Assembly (NCBI RefSeq): GCF_900112005.1
Contig: NZ_FOKK01000021.1
Span: 21,280-85,279, forward strand
Reading direction: 5' to 3'
Length of the DNA: 64,000 nt
Source of the DNA: Algoriphagus aquimarinus
GTDB lineage: Bacteria; Bacteroidota; Bacteroidia; Cytophagales; Cyclobacteriaceae
The notes under the pieces are model-generated. The model was not told where the DNA came from, did no database searches, and saw only the letters and a program-made list of their open reading frames with translations. The position numbers were made by a program, and so were the translations under genes. Below are positions 25,415 to 35,011 of the stretch, piece by piece; the first letter of the stretch is position 1, and each line of letters starts with the position of its first letter.

Positions 25415-28275
25415 CATTCTACTTTCTTAGAGGCTGATTTCAGGGAATATTCCTTTATTTTTTCCGCCAAAGAAATTAGACGTATCGGTTTGGTCAGGTA
25501 ATCATCCATGCCCGCTTCTGCCGCTTTTCTCTGATCCTCGTCAAAGACATTGGCCGATAGACCAATTATAAATATCTCTCCTTTTTCACCAAGTGCTCTA
25601 ATCTTTTTTGATGCCTCCAGTCCGTTAAGTAAAGGCATTTGCACATCCATCAGGATCATATCAAACTCTTTGGCTTTGACTAACCCCAATACTTCCAATC
25701 CATTTTTTGCAACTTCAAAATCATATCCCAATTGGTCAAGCATTAAAGTCATCAGCTGGAGATTAAGATCATTGTCTTCTGCCAGTAGAATCTGCGCTGG
25801 ATATTCAGCAGCCATCCCATTCCAATTCGTTCTCTTTGGAAGCTCACTACTAGGATATTCTTTTACAAATTTTGCCTTTTTTAATATTACCGAAAAAGCA
25901 AAGACCGCCCCTTCTCCAAACTCACTGGAAATAGTCAATTCCCCTCCCATCAATTCAACAATTTTTTTGGCTATAGCTAAACCCAATCCTGTTCCTTGAT
26001 AACTACGTGAACTTGAGCTTTCTACTTGATAAAATGGATCTGTTAGTTTGGCTATTTCCTCCTTAGGAATACCAATACCACTATCTTTCACACTGCACTG
26101 AAGGTAATTAATGTCCCCAGAAATATTCTCTATATCAAGCTTCACTGATACCGTTCCACCTCTTGAGGTGAACTTTACAGCATTTCCCACAAGATTAAGA
26201 ATCACCTGATTGATCTTTTCTACATCCCCCTCCATCAATTCACTGGTTCCTGCCCCGTGAGTAGTTGTTAGAATTACACCCTTCTTTTGGGCTAAACCAT
26301 AAAAAATTTGCACCTGCTTATCTAATTCTTCAGCAGGTGAAAAAACTATAGAATTGACTTCAATTTTCCCAGCCTCAATTTTTGAATAATCGAGAATATC
26401 CTTGATTATACTCAGCAATGAATTCCCTGAATTTTTGATGATATCAAGGTATTGTAGCTGCTCCTCATCCAGGCTTGTTTGATCTAGCAAATCAATAATT
26501 CCCAGAAGACCATTCATAGGAGTCCTGATCTCATGGCTCATGTTGGCGAGAAATTCAGACTTAGCTCTGCTTGCTTGATCAGCTGCATTCATAGCATCTA
26601 CCAAACCCTTTTCCCAAATCCGCTGGCTGGTAATGTCTTTGGAAATAGACATCATCCTTTTTCTATCTAAAGGAAAAAATCTTACCTCAAAATATTGATT
26701 TTCTTGACCCAAATCGATCTTCAGGTCCACGGTCTGAATTTGCTCGGTTTTCCTAGCCAAGTTAAAGGCAAATTGAGTTTGTTCTCGTTGCTTTTTCGGA
26801 ATCAGGTCAAACAAGTAATCACCTATGAGTGAGCGATTTACTGATTTTAAAAATTTTTGATCTCTCGCATGTGTTTCAAGAACTCGCCCCTTATTATCAT
26901 AAATAAATATGATATCAGGTATATTATCTATCAGGTTTTGAAGCCGCTTCCCACTTTCTATCAATTCTTGATTGCTTTGAAATTGGCTAGTAATGTCAGT
27001 ACATATACCTAGGCCACCCTTAAAACCACCTTCTTCATCGAAGACTAATTTCTCGAAAATTCTCAAGTGTACTTTAGTACCGTCTGGCTTATGAAAATCA
27101 TATTCTACATCGATGAAAGACTTATTTTGACTTAGTGCACTTTTCACCAAACTCTTCACATTTAGAACATCTATATGTTCACCTTCACTGCTAATAGCAT
27201 CCAAAAACTCCGATTTTGGATGCCCAAGTACTTCCTCTACTTCATCACTGACTTGGGTAATCCTCCCTTTGTGATCATGAAAAAACACGAAACCCCTAAG
27301 CTCCTTTAAAAGTAGATTTTGCTGATCAAAAAGCTCAGAAATCTCTTCCGCGCTTTCCTTAAGCAACTTCTGTGACTCCAGGTTATTCTGCAGTGAAAGC
27401 GTAAAGAAAACCACCGTTCCCATCAGCAGAAATACGAATCCTGAAAATAAGAATAGGTAAGTACTATAAATGCCCCCCGTGATTGAGTCAGACTCAACCA
27501 TGAATAATAGAGCAGCATTATCATAAAACTCACCTAAATTAAACGGGTATTGTACCAAGATACCAGAACCAGAATCTGGCTCTTTCTCCCAGTCAATTTC
27601 ATAAATACCAATCACACCAATCTCTACATCATCTTTGATTCGCTTTAAGGACGCCTCATCTATTTCCAGCATACTGGCATCCAGACCGGGATCCAGATTT
27701 TCCATCTTTTCTCCCAGCATAAGGAGCTTACTCCCACCTTTATTCAAATAATAGTGAGTCACAAAATCTTTGGTAAATCTCACTGGATCCAAAGAAAATG
27801 TAAGCTTAAAGCCCAAACCATTTCCTTCAACTGTAAAAATAAAATCGCGATCAGCTTTGGTAGGGATTTGACCTACCGCGAAATCACGTATAAAATCATT
27901 CCTATCAGTCTGAGTCAAATAAATTGTAGAATCCTGAAGGTCTACCCAAACAGTATCAATGAGCCTAGGATAATTATTAAATACACGTCGGACTGCAATT
28001 GTAAATTCATCTCTAAAATCATCTTGGTCCAAGTCCTCATCTTCTAGATATTTTATCAGAGAACTGGCATTAACTTCAAATCGATCTATCTCGATTTCAA
28101 TCTCCGTAGCAGCGAGCTCGGTCTGTTTCCTCAGAAACTCCCTTTTAGATTTGGTCTCAGCATCTGATATCGCTTTAAAAAAACTCAACCCAAGTAATAT
28201 TACTAGAATCACTAGGACGCTTCCTATGACAATCATTAGCCAAAAATCTCTACGATATCCTATTCTTTGCCTCAT
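25414..28275 (-). CDS. Hybrid sensor histidine kinase / response regulator with periplasmic sensor and two PAS domains
   Basis: The 953-residue protein has a first membrane helix (~12-34), a ~230-residue extracytoplasmic domain, and a second helix (~270-295). PAS domains follow (~325-430, ~442-550), then HisKA with H581 in NMSHEIRTPMNG, HATPase with N698 (NLVGNAVKF), DSGIGI and GTGLGLAI, and a C-terminal receiver with acidic E833/D834, phosphoacceptor D877 (MILMDVQMP) and K929. All catalytic residues are present, so autophosphorylation and internal phosphotransfer are expected. There is no output domain. Its start overlaps the stop of the Cache lipoprotein gene (ATGA), implying that the two are made together. 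Confidence 0.92.
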   Translation of the reverse strand: MRQRIGYRRDFWLMIVIGSVLVILVILLGLSFFKAISDAETKSKREFLRKQTELAATEIEIEIDRFEVNASSLIKYLEDEDLDQDDFRDEFTIAVRRVFNNYPRLIDTVWVDLQDSTIYLTQTDRNDFIRDFAVGQIPTKADRDFIFTVEGNGLGFKLTFSLDPVRFTKDFVTHYYLNKGGSKLLMLGEKMENLDPGLDASMLEIDEASLKRIKDDVEIGVIGIYEIDWEKEPDSGSGILVQYPFNLGEFYDNAALLFMVESDSITGGIYSTYLFLFSGFVFLLMGTVVFFTLSLQNNLESQKLLKESAEEISELFDQQNLLLKELRGFVFFHDHKGRITQVSDEVEEVLGHPKSEFLDAISSEGEHIDVLNVKSLVKSALSQNKSFIDVEYDFHKPDGTKVHLRIFEKLVFDEEGGFKGGLGICTDITSQFQSNQELIESGKRLQNLIDNIPDIIFIYDNKGRVLETHARDQKFLKSVNRSLIGDYLFDLIPKKQREQTQFAFNLARKTEQIQTVDLKIDLGQENQYFEVRFFPLDRKRMMSISKDITSQRIWEKGLVDAMNAADQASRAKSEFLANMSHEIRTPMNGLLGIIDLLDQTSLDEEQLQYLDIIKNSGNSLLSIIKDILDYSKIEAGKIEVNSIVFSPAEELDKQVQIFYGLAQKKGVILTTTHGAGTSELMEGDVEKINQVILNLVGNAVKFTSRGGTVSVKLDIENISGDINYLQCSVKDSGIGIPKEEIAKLTDPFYQVESSSSRSYQGTGLGLAIAKKIVELMGGELTISSEFGEGAVFAFSVILKKAKFVKEYPSSELPKRTNWNGMAAEYPAQILLAEDNDLNLQLMTLMLDQLGYDFEVAKNGLEVLGLVKAKEFDMILMDVQMPLLNGLEASKKIRALGEKGEIFIIGLSANVFDEDQRKAAEAGMDDYLTKPIRLISLAEKIKEYSLKSASKKVE

Positions 28276-29282
28276 AGAGTTTTGGTTTCAATTTCTATCA
28301 AATACCAATCAAGAAATGTAAATGGGACTGCGTAAGCAGCCTTAGGACTGAATTCATCCTTAAAGAAAAAATGGTTTTCCTTCTTCAAAATAATTGATAG
28401 AGCCATTTCACGTACCTCTCTATTCTTACTATTGAATAGATTATAATCTGAAATTCGAAAATTATCCGCAAGAATAGTCTCTATATAAACATGATTAAGC
28501 AATGGAGGAAAGCTTAAAGCTTCAATCGCAGCAGCTTTACCTCCAACTATATCTCCTTTACCATTTACTATCAAATATTCCCCTTCCTTCGACTCTATAT
28601 ACCTACTAATAATCTCATCCACAGTGATGTCAATTCCCAGCACAGCATACAACTCTCCATCTTCTAATACAGGATGAATCAAGGATAGAATCCACCCCCT
28701 ACCTGCTGGATCTATATAAACATCAGGAATCCACACAGGACCTTTCGTTGGATTATGCTGAAAATCTCCCTCGTAATAGAAATTAAAAGTGGTCAAATCT
28801 AAATCCGGAGTTAATAGGGAATTAGCATCGTAAGCAGGATAAACACGTGATACCTGATCTTTAGCATTAAAATAAACTTGCGCAACAAAGGAGTAATTTT
28901 CAAATGTCTGATTAAACAGTGAATCCATTCCATTCGTGATTAGCACATTATTCATTGCTGCGTCATAGTCTGGGGTGGTATTCAAAATCACCACAGAGCT
29001 AAGTTTTTGGGAGTTCTTGGGAGTGTTGGTAGAAAAAGGCCCATCAAAACTATACTTACCAACATCCGCAAACTTCAATAAACTGTCTCTATTTGCCAGA
29101 AAAAACTCAAAGTGATCCTTTAGGTGAATAATCTCATCATTAAGCTCAGAAAGCTCTGATTCCATCTCCAGTACAATTGATCTATCAACCGTGGTGCTAT
29201 GATTACCATCATTTATCTCTGAAGAACCACAGGATGTAAAAAATGCAAGTATTGTAAAAAACCAGACTTTAGGTGCCTTCAT
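28272..29282 (-). CDS. Cache/PDC-like sensor lipoprotein coupled to the hybrid kinase
   Basis: A lipobox TSC (C18) follows a short signal. A coiled-coil-like helix (MESELSELNDEIIHLKDHF) leads into a domain with WIPDVYIDPAGRGWILSLIHPVLEDGELYAVLGIDITVDEI split over the usual Cache pattern (described here in parts: GPVWIPDVYIDP, SLIHPVL, AVLGIDITVDEI). Such domains bind small ligands outside the cell in chemoreceptors and kinases. It has no signalling output and no second membrane helix. Because it overlaps the kinase gene by 4 bp, I infer that it modulates the kinase; direct contact is unproven. Confidence 0.7.
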   Translation of the reverse strand: MKAPKVWFFTILAFFTSCGSSEINDGNHSTTVDRSIVLEMESELSELNDEIIHLKDHFEFFLANRDSLLKFADVGKYSFDGPFSTNTPKNSQKLSSVVILNTTPDYDAAMNNVLITNGMDSLFNQTFENYSFVAQVYFNAKDQVSRVYPAYDANSLLTPDLDLTTFNFYYEGDFQHNPTKGPVWIPDVYIDPAGRGWILSLIHPVLEDGELYAVLGIDITVDEIISRYIESKEGEYLIVNGKGDIVGGKAAAIEALSFPPLLNHVYIETILADNFRISDYNLFNSKNREVREMALSIILKKENHFFFKDEFSPKAAYAVPFTFLDWYLIEIETKTL

Positions 29283-29303
29283 AAGATATGGATAAGAGGG
29301 AAA

Positions 29304-29543
29304 TTATAAATTTTCCACTTCAGCACGAAATGATTGACCCATTTCCTTAAACCTTGCCTTTACTTTTTCAAAAAAATCCCCAGTCCAAAAAATCTCTAAA
29401 TCCTCTTCAGCCAACACATCCGTTTCTGGTATTTTGAAAGTCTGCTCCATCGGCCCCAATTCATACTTGAGGATGTATTTATTATTCCAGGAGAACATAC
29501 TGATCCGTATGTCCTCCTGAATGAATTCCTTGACAACCCTCAT
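29304..29543 (-). CDS. Hypothetical 79-residue protein
   Basis: A small acidic/aromatic cytoplasmic protein without a signal peptide or membrane helix. I do not recognise a family. The frame overlaps the OsmC stop by one base and lies 21 bp before the Cache lipoprotein start, so it is probably co-transcribed with osmC-like and downstream genes. The uninterrupted frame and tight packing support a real gene. Confidence 0.6.
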   Translation of the reverse strand: MRVVKEFIQEDIRISMFSWNNKYILKYELGPMEQTFKIPETDVLAEEDLEIFWTGDFFEKVKARFKEMGQSFRAEVENL

Positions 29544-29956
29544 TAAGATGTTCTTACTTCTGATGAGAACGTTATGGTTGCTGTCAATGAAGAAGCCACC
29601 GAACAGTATTTCTCTACTGATAAGGCTACCACCTTTGCAAATTCTTCCTCTTTGGCATCGGGAGAAATCAAGATGAACTTCAAATGTATATCCGTGTAAT
29701 AAGCTGGTACTCCATCGTTACGATTACCTTCTACTTCTACGATAAAATCTGTGACAGTTTTGCGCTTTTTTTTCATCATCAAGACCGCGTCTACAGATGC
29801 ACATGAACCTAAGGCAGAAAGCAACATATCCATTGGAGACTGTGCCTTTTTTTCCTGAGGATCATACATATCGATCTGTACTACATTTCCTTGAGGATTT
29901 ACTGCTTCGTATTCGTGATCCGCCTTCATGCGAACCGTTACATTTCTTTTTGCCAT
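29543..29956 (-). CDS. OsmC/Ohr family protein
   Basis: The 137-residue protein has the OsmC pattern: KKAQSPMDMLLSALGSCASVD with the first redox cysteine and VEKYCSVASSL with the second. Family members are thiol peroxidases that detoxify organic hydroperoxides, though the YhfA-like subgroup has no proven activity. Both cysteines are conserved, compatible with peroxidase chemistry. It is followed by the 79-residue gene; a hairpin separates it from icmF upstream. Confidence 0.88.
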   Translation of the reverse strand: MAKRNVTVRMKADHEYEAVNPQGNVVQIDMYDPQEKKAQSPMDMLLSALGSCASVDAVLMMKKKRKTVTDFIVEVEGNRNDGVPAYYTDIHLKFILISPDAKEEEFAKVVALSVEKYCSVASSLTATITFSSEVRTS

Positions 29957-29972
29957 ATCTATTTATAGTTAC

Positions 29973-30012
29973 AAAATTGGAACATGCTTTTTCTTTATAA
30001 TCTTCCAATTTT
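29973..30012 (-). terminator. Probable terminator after icmF
   Basis: AAAATTGGAA (29973-29982) and its complement at 30003-30012 form a 10 bp stem with a 20 nt loop. On the minus strand it ends in TTTTG. The T-tract is short. Confidence 0.55.
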
Positions 30013-30029
30013 TCAATGTTGAAATCAGT

Positions 30030-33000
30030 TTACATATTTCGGCGATACTGACCGCCTACTTCGTAAAGAGCATGAGTAATCTGTCCAAGTGAACAATACT
30101 TAACAGCCTCCATTAGTTCCTCGAATATGTTCTCATTGTTTACAGAAACTTTTCTAAGCGCCTGTAGGTGTTTTTCAACCAATTCTGGATTAGCCGCATG
30201 TAGCGTTTGCAATGTCTTTATCTGACCTTGTTTTTCCTCCTCCTCAGCCCTGATCACTTCTCCAGGAGTTACTGTAGGCGATCCTTCAGACGACAGAAAA
30301 GTATTTACCCCAATAATAGGATATTCACCTGTATGTTTTAGCATTTCATAATGCATACTTTCTTCCTGTATTTTACCACGCTGATACATTGTCTCCATTG
30401 CACCCAGCACACCACCACGTTCCGTGATTCTATCAAATTCCACGTACACTGCCTCTTCTATTAAGTCTGTCAATTCTTCAATAATAAAGGCTCCTTGAAT
30501 AGGGTTTTCATTTTTAGCTAACCCCAATTCTTTATTGATAATCAACTGAATAGCCATCGCTCTACGAACTGACGCTTCAGTAGGAGTTGTAATCGCTTCA
30601 TCGTACGCATTCGTATGAAGCGAGTTGCAATTATCATAGATCGCATAAAGCGCTTGCAACGTAGTTCGGATATCATTGAAGTCAATTTCCTGCGCATGAA
30701 GTGAGCGACCTGAAGTCTGGATATGATACTTCAGCATTTGCGAACGCTCATTAGCGCCATACTTTAGCTTCATGGCTTTTGCCCAGACCCTACGGGCAAC
30801 TCTACCAATTACTGCATATTCAGGATCGATTCCATTGGAGAAAAAGAAAGAGAGGTTTGGTGCAAATTGATTGATATCCATACCACGACTCACGTAATAT
30901 TCTACGTACGTAAAACCGTTGGAAAGCGTCAAAGCCAACTGCGTGATAGGATTGGCTCCTGCTTCAGCAATGTGGTATCCAGAGATAGACACAGAGTAGA
31001 AGTTTCTAATACTCTGCTCAATGAAGTATTGCTGCACATCTCCCATCAGTCTCAAGGAGAATTCAGTGGAGAAAATACAAGTATTCTGAGCCTGATCTTC
31101 CTTCAGAATATCCGCCTGCACCGTTCCCCTCACTCTCGCGATGGTATCAGCTTTGATTTTCTTATAGACTTCGGCAGGCAACACCTGATCACCAGTCACT
31201 CCCAAAAGCATCAACCCCAAGCCATTGTTTCCCTCAGGAACTTTAGCATTATACGTTGGCCTAGGAAGATTTTTGCTTTTATAGATCTGATCTATTTGCT
31301 GATCAATCTCTGTTTCTAAACCATTCTCCTTGATATAAACCTCACACTGCTGATCTATTGCAGCATTCATAAAGAACGCGGTCATCGTAGCAGCTGGTCC
31401 ATTTATAGTCATTGACACTGAGGTCATTGGATCCACTAGATTAAAGCCTGAGTAAAGCTTTTTTGCATCATCCAAACAGCAGACATTCACACCCGAGTTT
31501 CCAATTTTACCATAAATATCAGGGCGGTAATCTGGATCTTCTCCATACAAGGTTACGGAGTCAAAGGCCGTAGACAGACGTTTTGCATCCATACCTTTGG
31601 ATACATAATGGAAGCGCTTATTGGTACGCTCTGGCCCACCTTCTCCTGCAAACATTCGAGTAGGATCTTCTCCTTCTCTTTTAAAAGGGAAAACTCCCGC
31701 GGTATAAGGGAACTTGCCTGGTACATTTTCCCGTAAACCCCATTTCAAAATATCTCCCCATGCTTCATACTTAGGCAAAGCTACTTTCGGAATTCTAGTC
31801 TCCGAAAGTGAAGTAGAGAACGTTTTAATCTTAATTTCTTTGTCTCTTACTTTAAATACATAGAAGTCTTCGGAGTATTTGGCAGCTTCAGAAGACCAGT
31901 CCTCCAACCATTTTTTGTTTTTAGGATCAAACTCAAGCTCCACTTGAGCATACACTTCCTGAAGTTCTTTGATCAAGCGATCCTTGTCCTCCACCTTGGT
32001 ATTTTCTATTGCTTCAATAGACTTAGTAATGCTATAAAGCTGCTGAGCAATCTCTTTCTGCTCATCTACCCAGACATCGTAGTTTCGGTTAATCTCTGAT
32101 ATTTCAGACAGATAGCGAGTTCTAGCTGGAGGAATGATGTAGATTTTTTCTGAACTCCCTGCAGTCAATTTAAATGTACTATCCAGTTCTGGATGCTTTG
32201 CAGCAATCTTGGAAATCAACGTGCGATAAAGCTGATTCATGCCAGGATCATTGAATTGCGAAGCTATGGTACCGAAAACTGGGATATCCTCATCCTTGGT
32301 TTCCCACAGATTATGATTACGCTTAAACTGCTTTTTTACATCACGAATTGCGTCTAAAGCTCCTCGTTTATCAAACTTATTCAATGCGATCACATCAGCA
32401 AAGTCAAGCATATCTATCTTCTCCAATTGGGAAGCAGCTCCGTACTCAGGAGTCATCACATAGAGTGATAGGTCTGAGTGTTCAACGATCTCTGTATCCG
32501 ATTGACCTATACCTGAAGTCTCCAAAATCACCATATCATATCCAGCAGCTTTCACAGTATCCACTGCATCCTGCACATATCTCGATAGCGCAAGATTGGA
32601 TTGTCTGGTGGCCAAAGAACGCATGTACACACGTGGATGATGAATCGCATTCATACGAATTCTATCTCCCAGCAGTGCTCCACCTGTTTTTCGCTTAGAT
32701 GGATCAACTGATATGATTGCCAGTGTTTTATCCTCGAAGTCCATGATGAATCTTCGAACTAATTCATCCACAAGAGAAGACTTACCAGCACCGCCAGTTC
32801 CTGTGATTCCCAACACAGGAGTTTTAGAATCCTTACTTTGATTTCTTACTTTCTCTAAGAGTGCAGAAGAATTTTCAGGGAAGTTTTCGAATGCTGAAAT
32901 AGCTCTGGCAACATGCTCTTTATTATCAACCCCTAATACAAATCCTTCTGGAATTTCATCTCCTATGGCAAAATCACATTGACTAACCAAATCGTTAATC

Positions 33001-33407
33001 ATTCCTTGCAACCCCATAGAACGTCCGTCATCCGGTGCATAAATTCGGGTTATACCGTAATCCTGCAATTCCTTAATCTCTTCAGGAAGAATAGTCCCTC
33101 CTCCTCCTCCAAAAATCTTCACATGAGCAGCGCCTTTTTCGCGGAGCAAATCATACATGTATTTAAAAAACTCCACATGTCCACCTTGATAAGAAGTAAT
33201 AGCAATCGCTTGTACGTCTTCTTGAATAGCACAATCCACGATCTCTTGTACAGATCGATTATGTCCTAGGTGGATTACCTCACAGCCAGTAGACTGTATG
33301 ATTCGGCGCATGATATTAATCGCTGCATCATGCCCGTCAAACAAGGATGCTGCAGTAACGATTCTAATGTGATTTTTGGGTTTATAGCTCTCAGGAATGG
33401 TAGTCAT
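30030..33407 (-). CDS. icmF: IcmF-type fused acyl-CoA mutase (B12 domain, G-protein chaperone, mutase)
   Basis: The 1125-residue protein fuses three parts. Residues ~12-145 are a cobalamin-binding domain with LFDGHDAAINIMRR (D24, H26) and FGGGGGT. Residues ~195-420 are a MeaB/MeaI-like GTPase with P-loop GTGGAGKS (203-210), SVDPSKRKTGGALLGDR and NKFD. The C-terminal half is the mutase barrel (FAGEGGPERTNKRFHY, SVSISGYHIAEAGANP). This order is that of IcmF, which interconverts isobutyryl-CoA and butyryl-CoA (some relatives use pivalyl-CoA) and carries its own repair chaperone. Methylmalonyl-CoA mutase is less likely because its chaperone is separate. It is divergent from a CoA-transferase gene. 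Confidence 0.92.
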   Translation of the reverse strand: MTTIPESYKPKNHIRIVTAASLFDGHDAAINIMRRIIQSTGCEVIHLGHNRSVQEIVDCAIQEDVQAIAITSYQGGHVEFFKYMYDLLREKGAAHVKIFGGGGGTILPEEIKELQDYGITRIYAPDDGRSMGLQGMINDLVSQCDFAIGDEIPEGFVLGVDNKEHVARAISAFENFPENSSALLEKVRNQSKDSKTPVLGITGTGGAGKSSLVDELVRRFIMDFEDKTLAIISVDPSKRKTGGALLGDRIRMNAIHHPRVYMRSLATRQSNLALSRYVQDAVDTVKAAGYDMVILETSGIGQSDTEIVEHSDLSLYVMTPEYGAASQLEKIDMLDFADVIALNKFDKRGALDAIRDVKKQFKRNHNLWETKDEDIPVFGTIASQFNDPGMNQLYRTLISKIAAKHPELDSTFKLTAGSSEKIYIIPPARTRYLSEISEINRNYDVWVDEQKEIAQQLYSITKSIEAIENTKVEDKDRLIKELQEVYAQVELEFDPKNKKWLEDWSSEAAKYSEDFYVFKVRDKEIKIKTFSTSLSETRIPKVALPKYEAWGDILKWGLRENVPGKFPYTAGVFPFKREGEDPTRMFAGEGGPERTNKRFHYVSKGMDAKRLSTAFDSVTLYGEDPDYRPDIYGKIGNSGVNVCCLDDAKKLYSGFNLVDPMTSVSMTINGPAATMTAFFMNAAIDQQCEVYIKENGLETEIDQQIDQIYKSKNLPRPTYNAKVPEGNNGLGLMLLGVTGDQVLPAEVYKKIKADTIARVRGTVQADILKEDQAQNTCIFSTEFSLRLMGDVQQYFIEQSIRNFYSVSISGYHIAEAGANPITQLALTLSNGFTYVEYYVSRGMDINQFAPNLSFFFSNGIDPEYAVIGRVARRVWAKAMKLKYGANERSQMLKYHIQTSGRSLHAQEIDFNDIRTTLQALYAIYDNCNSLHTNAYDEAITTPTEASVRRAMAIQLIINKELGLAKNENPIQGAFIIEELTDLIEEAVYVEFDRITERGGVLGAMETMYQRGKIQEESMHYEMLKHTGEYPIIGVNTFLSSEGSPTVTPGEVIRAEEEEKQGQIKTLQTLHAANPELVEKHLQALRKVSVNNENIFEELMEAVKYCSLGQITHALYEVGGQYRRNM

Positions 33408-33646
33408 GGAGTTGGATTAGCTTGTGTATTATTCTTTTCTCAGGAGCAAAGAAAATTTTCATCTCCTTGTTGCTCATAGCACAAATATAGTAATTATAAA
33501 GGTGCTCTACTTTCGCTATTACATGAAAAACAAAATATAATTTGGCTCCTTAAGCTCCCCAATTAAGCTAAAATGCACTTTCATCAGGATTTTTCCCGAC
33601 CTTGGGTAGCAAGCCTTGAATATCATTTTAACTTTATTTTTACCAT

Positions 33647-34939
33647 ATGATCACTTACGTAAGTCCGGAAGTTGCCGTTTCTTCTATCCAAAGTCACCAA
33701 AGAGTTTTCATCCACGGAAGTGCTGCTACTCCGACTACACTTTTATATGCTTTGGCGGCCAGAAAAAATGAACTGAAAGATGTAGAAATTGTGGCCATTA
33801 CCACCTTAGGAGACATGCCCTTAGTATCGGATGAATGTAAAAACAGCTTTTACATGAACTCCCTCTTTGTGTCTCAGAATGTGAGAGCGGCAGTCAATTC
33901 TGAGCATGGAGGCTACGTTCCCATTTTTCTAAGTGAAATTGGTCATCTATTCAGACAAAACATACTTAAAATTGATGTGGCTATTGTGCAGGTGTCAGAA
34001 CCTGATGCACATGGGTTCTGTACATTGGGCACATCTGTGGATGTAGCCAAACCGGCTGTAGAGACTGCCCGAATAGTAATAGCACAGGTAAACAAGCAAA
34101 TGCCACGAACACATGGCGATGGTCATATTCACATTTCCAAGTTTCATGCAGCAATCCATGTAGACGAACCGCTACCTGAGGTGAATTATGGAGATAAGAT
34201 TACAGATATAGAGCGACAAATAGGAAACCATTGTGCATCACTTATAGAAGATCGCTCTACCTTACAAATGGGCATAGGAGCTATTCCAGATGCAGTGCTA
34301 GATTCCCTTAAGCAACACAAGGATCTTGGAATTCACACAGAGATGTTCTCAAATGGCATTTTGGGCCTGCTCAGATCTGGAGCCATTACCAATAAATACA
34401 AGAAAAAACACCCAGGTAAAATAGTCTCCGCATTCGTCACAGGCACGAAAGAACTATACGACGCAATAGATGACAATCCCGAGTTCTCCTTCCATGAAGC
34501 AGCTTATGTAAATGACACCGCTGTAATTCGTAAGAATCCAAAAGTAATCTCCATCAACAGCTGCGTTGAAATGGACCTTACTGGTCAAGTTTGCGCTGAT
34601 TCAATTGCTAGCTATCAATACTCAGGAGTAGGTGGGCAAATGGACTTCATGCGTGGAGCATCACTTTCTGAAGGAGGCAAACCCATCATGGCGCTAACAT
34701 CGTCTACTCGCAAAGGAGCTTCCAAAATTGTCCCATTCCTCAAAGAAGGTGCTGGAGTAGTCACCACACGTGCTCACATGCAATATGTGGTTACAGAATA
34801 CGGAATGGTAAATCTTTACGGTAAAAATTTACGCCAGCGAGCTTATGAGCTAATGCGAATCGCACATCCGGACCATAGAGAAGATTTAGAAAAAGCAATT
34901 GTCGAGCGATTTGGCAGCTTCATATACCCTTTTAGGTAA
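33647..34939 (+). CDS. Acetyl-CoA hydrolase/transferase family CoA-transferase
   Basis: The 430-residue class I CoA-transferase has VFIHGSAATPTTLLYAL at the N-terminus, GIHTEMFSNG with E232 as the probable catalytic glutamate that forms the CoA thioester, and the C-terminal GVGGQMDFMRGA and VVTEYGMVNLYGKN. The family exchanges CoA between short-chain acids such as acetate, succinate, propionate or 4-hydroxybutyrate. It diverges from icmF, and both act on short acyl-CoAs, so a shared short-chain acid pathway is plausible but not shown. Confidence 0.88.
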   Translation: MITYVSPEVAVSSIQSHQRVFIHGSAATPTTLLYALAARKNELKDVEIVAITTLGDMPLVSDECKNSFYMNSLFVSQNVRAAVNSEHGGYVPIFLSEIGHLFRQNILKIDVAIVQVSEPDAHGFCTLGTSVDVAKPAVETARIVIAQVNKQMPRTHGDGHIHISKFHAAIHVDEPLPEVNYGDKITDIERQIGNHCASLIEDRSTLQMGIGAIPDAVLDSLKQHKDLGIHTEMFSNGILGLLRSGAITNKYKKKHPGKIVSAFVTGTKELYDAIDDNPEFSFHEAAYVNDTAVIRKNPKVISINSCVEMDLTGQVCADSIASYQYSGVGGQMDFMRGASLSEGGKPIMALTSSTRKGASKIVPFLKEGAGVVTTRAHMQYVVTEYGMVNLYGKNLRQRAYELMRIAHPDHREDLEKAIVERFGSFIYPFR

Positions 34940-34957
34940 AGCATTTTAAGATACAGT

Positions 34958-34988
34958 TTTGATTTATTCGGCTTCTGGTTAGTTTAGC
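34958..34988 (+). promoter_or_regulatory. Probable promoter of the sugar porter / PfkB operon
   Basis: TTTG (34958-34961), 18 bp spacer, TAGTTTAG (34980-34987), one mismatch from TAnnTTTG; the MFS start codon is ~24 bp downstream. Confidence 0.45.
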
Positions 34989-35011
34989 AAACTTTATTAA
35001 ACCCAGAATCC

